Below are positions 57,709-61,825 of a DNA stretch of 61,825 nt, in pieces (position 1 is the stretch's first letter; each line of letters begins with the position of its first letter). The position numbers and the translations under genes were made by a program. The notes beneath the pieces are model-generated. The model searched no databases, had not been told where the DNA came from, and saw only the letters and a list, made by a program, of their open reading frames with translations. The stretch is from assembly GCA_016179045.1 (NCBI GenBank), contig JACOSL010000056.1:1-61825 (forward strand). The letters run 5' to 3'. Origin of the DNA: Fimbriimonas ginsengisoli (lineage in GTDB: Bacteria; Armatimonadota; Fimbriimonadia; Fimbriimonadales; Fimbriimonadaceae).

Positions 57709-58545
57709 CTAGGATCTCTGGACTCGCAGGATCGCGGTTTCGACGGGGCCTCTTCGCGCGGGGAAGAACTGTAGCCGAAATAGGTCGCCATAAGCCTCGA
57801 TCTCCAGCTCGTCCGGGAGCGTGCGACGACGCCAGATTTCCGTCGCCGCCGATTCGACAAGATACAGAGCGAGCACCTTCTCGTCCGTCGCCACATCGCG
57901 GGTCCTTAGTTCGGGCAGGCCCATTTTCACGAGACCTCTCGTGCAGGCTCGGCCGCCGGAAGGGCTTGGCGCCCAGATTGCCCGCACATGTTGCTCGGGC
58001 AGGACGTTGCCCACGCCAGCCTTGACCAAATCGCCGCGCAATTCGTCCAAGGTCATCAGTCGTTCCGCGGTGACGTCGAAGACGACCGAGCCCTGACCAA
58101 TGGCGGCGACGGCTTCGGCGAGGAAGGGCAATAGGCGCAAGTGCCGCTCATCCGGCAGAGTCTGTTCGGAGGCGTATCGAATCTTGACGAGGCTCTTGGC
58201 GTGAGAAAGGCCTTCTAGAATTTCAGCCGTTGGCTCGACGTGAGCCTCGAACAGATCGGGCCGAAACACGTGCGGATTCTTGGCGCGCAGGACGAGGCCG
58301 AGGTGCAGCCGAACGTCGCTAAACAGCAACCCTTCCTCACGACCCGCGGGTGGTCGGCCAAGGGAGAGAGTGTCCTCCTTGATCACGCGATCGAATAGCG
58401 CGTCCTGCGTCGGCATGGAATCGCCCGGCAGATAGACCCAGTACTCGGTGATCGCCGGCTGCACCGTGGCGACTCGCTTCCGAAGCAGCAATACAGCGGA
58501 AAGCACACCGAGGGCAAGCAGCGCGATCACGATGGGCGCGAGCAT
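57709..58545 (-). CDS. Membrane-anchored hypothetical protein
   Basis: 278 residues with one N-terminal helix (APIVIALLALGVLSAVLLL) and a soluble domain. Segments such as FRPDLFEAHVEPTAEILEGL, SLVKIRYASEQTLPDERHLR and LPFLAEAVAAIGQGSVVFDV suggest an alpha/beta fold, possibly DUF4261-like, but I do not assign it. The start shares a base or two with the stop of the small zinc protein gene, so they form an operon. Stop is 2 nt from that of the convergent lamin-tail-like gene. Confidence 0.62.
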   Translation of the reverse strand: MLAPIVIALLALGVLSAVLLLRKRVATVQPAITEYWVYLPGDSMPTQDALFDRVIKEDTLSLGRPPAGREEGLLFSDVRLHLGLVLRAKNPHVFRPDLFEAHVEPTAEILEGLSHAKSLVKIRYASEQTLPDERHLRLLPFLAEAVAAIGQGSVVFDVTAERLMTLDELRGDLVKAGVGNVLPEQHVRAIWAPSPSGGRACTRGLVKMGLPELRTRDVATDEKVLALYLVESAATEIWRRRTLPDELEIEAYGDLFRLQFFPARRGPVETAILRVQRS

Positions 58546-58760
58546 CAGGGCCCCACGCCGCTCAGCCAGCGCCCGGCCAGCCGAAGCTCCTCATCGTCGA
58601 GCGAGGCGTAGCAAACCTCGCAAAGCCCTGCCTCGTTGACTTTGCCCGCCCGGCAAAGCAAGCACTGACGAATCCGGCGGGCTTTGAATACGGACCGCCT
58701 CGACCGAAGAGCGTGGATGAGCTCGTGTCGAGGAAGGCCCTCCGGATTGATCCGGTGCAC
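58545..58760 (-). CDS. Small zinc-finger-like protein
   Basis: 71 residues. Two cysteine pairs, CLLCRAGKVNEAGLCEVCYA, probably bind zinc; the flanks are basic (RSRRSVFKARRIRQ) and acidic (LDDEELRLAGRWL). Unknown family. The frame is open to 58841, but TACAAT (58769-58774) stands 8 nt before the GTG at 58760 (MHRINPEGLPRH), which I take as a leaderless start. It is first in an operon with the membrane-anchored unknown. Confidence 0.6.
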   Translation of the reverse strand: MHRINPEGLPRHELIHALRSRRSVFKARRIRQCLLCRAGKVNEAGLCEVCYASLDDEELRLAGRWLSGVGP

Positions 58761-58768
58761 GGTGGGGG

Positions 58769-58774
58769 ATTGTA
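58769..58774 (-). promoter_or_regulatory. Leaderless-type -10 of the small zinc protein gene
   Basis: TACAAT on the minus strand, then CCCCCACC and GTG at 58760. It decides the start over the longer open frame. Confidence 0.55.
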
Positions 58775-58828
58775 CTAGACCAAGCTCGGCCCGTGGACAT
58801 GGCCCGCCCCGAGAATCAGGCGCTGGGT

Positions 58829-59116
58829 ATGGTGGAGTCAAGATGCCTTAGGGTTCTCATGGACATCAACGACATCCGAGGCACCAAATACGCGCGAACC
58901 GCCTTCTCCAAGCGCGGAATCGATATCAGCAACGCCGACGTGCGGGTCCAGCACGGCATCTGCTTCGTACGAGGCCTGCTCAAGCCAATGCCCAGGTGGA
59001 ACATCAACAGCGTCAAGGCGGAATGCGAACACATCGCGTCCATCATCCGCCGTTCTGAGGTAGTCAAGGACGTGGTGCTCGAGTGCACGTACAAAGAGGA
59101 TTACTTCAAGAAGTGA
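58829..59116 (+). CDS. Small BON-like protein
   Basis: 95 residues, soluble. NADVRVQHGICFVRGLLKPM ... HIASIIRRSEVVKDVVLECT follows the BON-domain pattern (x-V-x-V-x-x-G-x-x-x-L/V-x-G ... x-A-x-x-v-x-V-x-x-V-x-N), though divergent. The start is uncertain: ATG at 58829, ATG at 58859 (MDINDIRGTKY) or ATG at 58799. None has a good ribosome site, and the conserved-looking part begins at 58859. The end overlaps the folC stop convergently by 11 nt. Confidence 0.55.
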   Translation: MVESRCLRVLMDINDIRGTKYARTAFSKRGIDISNADVRVQHGICFVRGLLKPMPRWNINSVKAECEHIASIIRRSEVVKDVVLECTYKEDYFKK

Positions 59117-60401
59117 GCCCGAGCGCCCGGCCCGCCTCACCGACGAGGTAGAAGCTTCCCGTCACGATGACGCACCCAGTTGGTCCTGCGTCGCTTACTG
59201 CCGCCTTCAGGGCTTCGATCAGTCCCCGATGAGCGGTCGAGGTTATGCCCGCTGCGGTGGAGGCTTCCGCCACCTGGTGCGCGGCTAGCGACCGATGGAA
59301 GGCGATCGGCGCGGCATGGGCGGCTGCGGCAATGGGCGCGAGTTCGCGATAGAACGCCTCCGGGTCATGCCCTTGCACCATCCCGGTAAGCAGCACCACC
59401 CGCGACCCGCCCGGCAGCAGACCCGCAAGGGTGCCGCGCAGGGACCGCGCCGCGTCCGCGTTGTGGGCGCCGTCGAGGACGAACCGCACGCCCTCCACCT
59501 CGGTTTGTTGAACCCGGCCGGGGAGGGCCGCGCGCAGTGCGCCAGCTCTAAGGGCTCCTTCAGGCGCATTCGCGCCCGCTAAATCGAGCGCCGCCACTGC
59601 AAGCGCCATGTTGTGAACCTGCACCGTCCCCAGCATCGACGGGCGCAGGCCAGTGTACATCGACACCGGCGTCATGACGCTAAACAGGCCGCCCCCTTCG
59701 TCAGACACTTGGATTTCCCGTCCGTAGCGCCAGCAAGGCGCGCTCGCTTCCTCCGCCGCCGCCTCGATCACCTCGAGCGCGCGCCCGCCCATCTCCCCGA
59801 CCGCGACCGGGCGGCCCTTCTTGATGATTCCCGCCTTCTCGGTGGCGATGCACTCCTCGGTGTCGCCGAGCACGCTCGTGTGATCCAGCCCGATGCTGAC
59901 GATAACGCACGCCGCCGGCATGACCACGTTGGTGGCATCCAGCCGCCCGCCCAACCCCACCTCGAGCGCCACCCACTTGGCGTCCTTCTGCTTCCAGTAA
60001 AGGAACCCCATCAGGGTCTTCAACTCAAACTCGGTGACGCCGCCAAACGCGGTCTCGGAGAGCGATTCGCCGATGGGCCAAAGCTCGGTCGCAAGGGCCG
60101 CGAACTCGTCTTCCGAGACCATTTCCCGCCCGAACTGGATCCGCTCGCGGGGATCGAACACGAAGGGGCTAAAATACGCGCCGGTGGGCTTGCCCGCCTC
60201 GACCAGCATCGCTTGCACCATCGCGGTGACCGAGCCCTTGCCGTTCGTGCCCGCGACGTGGATGTACTTCGGGCGCCCATGGCCGGCCACGAAATCTTCG
60301 AGGCCCGCCCGTCGAACCAACTCCTGCATGCGGTCGAGCCCGAGCCGCCAACCCCTCGGCTCGAGGGATGCGATGCGTTCGAGCGCCTCGGAATAATCCA
60401 C
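59106..60401 (-). CDS. folC: Folylpolyglutamate/dihydrofolate synthase FolC
   Basis: Mur-ligase-family enzyme of 431 residues that adds glutamate to (dihydro)folates. P-loop HVAGTNGKGSVTAMVQAML, VFDPRERIQFGREMVSEDEF (omega region), VALEVGLGGRLDATNVV, IGLDHTSVLGDTEECIATEK (with carbamylated Lys in EKAGIIK), and LDGAHNADAARSLRG in the C-terminal domain. GTG start, coding from 60401, immediately after the aminotransferase stop on the same strand, so the two form an operon. Confidence 0.93.
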   Translation of the reverse strand: MDYSEALERIASLEPRGWRLGLDRMQELVRRAGLEDFVAGHGRPKYIHVAGTNGKGSVTAMVQAMLVEAGKPTGAYFSPFVFDPRERIQFGREMVSEDEFAALATELWPIGESLSETAFGGVTEFELKTLMGFLYWKQKDAKWVALEVGLGGRLDATNVVMPAACVIVSIGLDHTSVLGDTEECIATEKAGIIKKGRPVAVGEMGGRALEVIEAAAEEASAPCWRYGREIQVSDEGGGLFSVMTPVSMYTGLRPSMLGTVQVHNMALAVAALDLAGANAPEGALRAGALRAALPGRVQQTEVEGVRFVLDGAHNADAARSLRGTLAGLLPGGSRVVLLTGMVQGHDPEAFYRELAPIAAAAHAAPIAFHRSLAAHQVAEASTAAGITSTAHRGLIEALKAAVSDAGPTGCVIVTGSFYLVGEAGRALGLTS

Positions 60402-61592
60402 CTAGACCAGAGACGGGACCAGCCCCGACTCGGCCACACGCCGGACGACTTCGGCCAGGCGCTCTCCGTTCAGGTCGCCCAAGACGGTGAGAGACATGCG
60501 CAAATAGCCCTCGCCCTCGCTGCCATAGCCGGTGCCCGGGATCGCGAGCACGTGCGCGCGCCGCAGCAATTCCGCGCAGAACTCGGCGCTCGTCATGTCG
60601 GATCGCGGAATTCGCGCCCATACATAGAAGCTCGCCTTGGGCGCTTGGACCTTCCAGCCGATTGAGTTGAGGCCGTCGCAAAGCTGATCGCGACGGCGCG
60701 CGTAGGTGGCGAGCGCGCCGCAGTTGTCCACCTCGCGCAGCGCGTAGGCCCCCGCATCGGCGATGGCGGGAAACGCCTTGCTGTCGAGGTTCGATTTCAA
60801 CCTGCCCAGGTTCTGAACCGCATCCGCGTTGCCGAGCGCGAATCCGATGCGCCAACCGGTCATGTTGAACGTCTTGCTGAGCGAATGGAACTCGACCGCG
60901 ACGTCCTTCGCCCCCTCGATCTGTAGCGCGGTTGGGTTTCGAAAGCCGTCGAAGGCCACCGTCGCGTACGCCATATCGTTCACAAGCAAGATGTCGTGAT
61001 CGCGGCAAAAGCGCACCGCGTCTTCGTAGAACGCGCGCGTCGCCACCGCGCCGGTCGGGTTGTGGGGGTAGCAGACGTAAAACAGCTTCGCCCGTCGGGC
61101 GATTTCGGTGGGGATCGCGCTCAGATCGGGCAGATAGCCGTTCGTCTCGCGCAGCGGCGTCTCGTAAATCTCCCCGCCCGCCATCAGGGCATTGACCCAG
61201 TAGACGGTGTAGCCCGGATTGGGCACGATCGCGACGTCGCCGGGGTCGATGTAGGTCCAAGCAAGATGGGCGAGTCCCTCCTTGCTCCCGATGAGCTGCA
61301 CCATCTCGGTTTCGGGGTCGATCTCGACGCCGAACTCGCGCCGATACCACTCCGCTCCCGCCTGCAGGAAGGGCCGCCAGCCGTGCGGGCTCTCGTCGTA
61401 ACGGTGGGTGGCGGGGTTTTGGGCGGCGCGCGCGAGCGCGTCGATGATCGGCTGGGGGGTGGGCAGGTCGGGATCGCCGATGCCGAGGTCGATCACGTCC
61501 GCCCCCGGGGCGATCGCTTCGGCCTTGATGCGCGCCATCTCCGCGAAGAGATACGGCGGGATCATGTCGAGCCGCCGGGAGCGCTTTGGCAT
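60402..61592 (-). CDS. dapL: LL-diaminopimelate aminotransferase-like, class I PLP
   Basis: 396 residues. Start RLDMIPPYLFAEMARIKAEA and IDLGIGDPDLPTPQPIIDAL are like DapL and related aminotransferases. PLP site FHSLSKTFNMTGWRIGFALG (Lys in SLSK), CYPHNPTGAVATRAFYEDAV, and SFYVWARIPRSDMTSAEFCA. The D-L-G-I-G-D-P-D and LSKTFNMTGWRIG sequence fits the non-plant DapL branch; aspartate or alanine aminotransferase cannot be ruled out. If correct, lysine/DAP is made by the one-step aminotransferase route. The ATG follows TAGACT by 7 nt. Confidence 0.8.
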   Translation of the reverse strand: MPKRSRRLDMIPPYLFAEMARIKAEAIAPGADVIDLGIGDPDLPTPQPIIDALARAAQNPATHRYDESPHGWRPFLQAGAEWYRREFGVEIDPETEMVQLIGSKEGLAHLAWTYIDPGDVAIVPNPGYTVYWVNALMAGGEIYETPLRETNGYLPDLSAIPTEIARRAKLFYVCYPHNPTGAVATRAFYEDAVRFCRDHDILLVNDMAYATVAFDGFRNPTALQIEGAKDVAVEFHSLSKTFNMTGWRIGFALGNADAVQNLGRLKSNLDSKAFPAIADAGAYALREVDNCGALATYARRRDQLCDGLNSIGWKVQAPKASFYVWARIPRSDMTSAEFCAELLRRAHVLAIPGTGYGSEGEGYLRMSLTVLGDLNGERLAEVVRRVAESGLVPSLV

Positions 61593-61599
61593 GGCGGGG

Positions 61600-61605
61600 A
61601 GTCTA
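61600..61605 (-). promoter_or_regulatory. Leaderless-type -10 of the dapL-folC operon
   Basis: TAGACT on the minus strand, 7 nt (CCCCGCC) before the ATG at 61592. Tandem hairpins begin just upstream of it. Confidence 0.55.
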
Positions 61606-61614
61606 CCAGGGCAC

Positions 61615-61772
61615 CCACATGCCTCGGCCTACCCGCGCACCATGCCTCGGCCTACCCCTGGTGCCGAGGCTATCTCGCACCATGCCTCGGCCACACCTGA
61701 GTGCCGAGGCTATCTGGCCCGGGCTGACGCCCGTCACCATGGCTCGGCCACACCTGGGTGCCGAGGCTATGT
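61615..61772. repeat. Tandem hairpin repeat array
   Basis: Three full units of CCTCGGC...GCCGAGG with about 11-nt loops (61645-61669, 61685-61709, and 61743-61766 as GCTCGGC), plus a half unit at 61618-61635. Each is preceded by CACCATG(C/G) and followed by CTAT. Spacing between units is 40 and 58 nt, so the array is irregular and is not a CRISPR. It fills the space between dapL and the divergent gene. Confidence 0.65.
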
Positions 61773-61800
61773 AGCCCGACCTGGCGCCCGCCACCCCGCG

Positions 61801-61806
61801 TACAAT
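61801..61806 (+). promoter_or_regulatory. Leaderless-type -10 of the gene at the window end
   Basis: TACAAT, then 7 nt (GCGCACC) and GTG at 61814. It matches the TACAAT and spacing seen upstream of 48464 and 58760. Confidence 0.5.
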
Positions 61807-61813
61807 GCGCACC

Positions 61814-61825
61814 GTGGCCAGATAC
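61814..61825 (+). CDS. Start of a truncated gene at window end
   Basis: GTG GCC AGA TAC, only four codons visible. It is called a gene start only because a leaderless-type -10 stands 7 nt upstream and the opposite strand is the promoter side of dapL. Product unknown. Confidence 0.3.

Noticed and set aside
61615-61772. Possible CRISPR-like array
   Set aside because: Unit spacing is unequal (40 and 58 nt), units are themselves palindromic and conserved flanks replace unique spacers; no cas genes.

Overview
The window is one continuous stretch of a high-GC bacterial chromosome. It is dense with housekeeping genes, coded on both strands in short operons with many 1-4 nt overlaps. It holds about 60 protein genes, one tRNA, no rRNA, no CRISPR array and no recognisable transposase. 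Gene content (glycine-rich RRM protein, PEP-CTERM proteins, FliD, HDOD and HD-GYP proteins, class II LysS, SelA, many TTG/GTG starts) suggests a free-living Gram-negative-type bacterium. My impression is Armatimonadota, Fimbriimonadia-like, but this rests on recognition of protein style and not on a search.

Layout. 0-3 kb: dCMP deaminase (5' partial), a WecA/MraY-family phosphotransferase, undecaprenyl-diphosphatase and peptidyl-tRNA hydrolase. 3-9.7 kb: a degenerate DapA-family protein with a secreted CBM9-like protein, FtsZ, an RRM protein and a glucan phosphorylase. 9.8-12 kb: livF-rimI-tsaD. 12.2-13.6 kb: a three-gene block of clearly lower GC coding a dCTP deaminase/dUTPase-fold protein and a membrane-anchored unknown, followed by a gene-free repeat zone and tRNA-Leu(CAG). 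14.4-20 kb: Lnt, a branched-chain aminotransferase with an McsA-like zinc protein, a second hairpin-rich gene-free zone, cysteine desulfurase and the principal sigma factor. 20-26 kb: a lipocalin-like protein, a biotin carboxylase/enoyl-CoA hydratase pair (leucine-degradation-like), a Spy-like protein, an Mla-type ATPase and an Nramp transporter. 26-42 kb: FliD, HDOD protein, isocitrate dehydrogenase, secreted unknowns, a redoxin, ExoIII, GcvT, an operon of two TPR proteins plus a PilZ protein, two tandem PEP-CTERM proteins and a cNMP-binding protein. 42-48 kb: AspS, LysS-VOC, a MauE/DoxX protein and selA-HD-GYP. 48-62 kb: TatA, DnaB-PurD-CDF, a sorbosone-dehydrogenase-like protein with its cytochrome c, a MarR operon, several small unknowns, FolC and a DapL-like aminotransferase. 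The window ends in a tandem hairpin array and the first codons of another gene.

The strongest cross-cutting observation is regulatory. At least twelve genes have a TANNNT -10 hexamer 5-8 nt upstream of the ATG/GTG and no Shine-Dalgarno sequence, which is the arrangement expected for leaderless mRNAs. Other genes in the same window keep ordinary Shine-Dalgarno sites. This pattern also corrects several start codons, notably those of the Mla-type ATPase, GcvT, SelA and a small zinc protein. The most island-like region is the low-GC block at 12.2-13.6 kb near tRNA-Leu.
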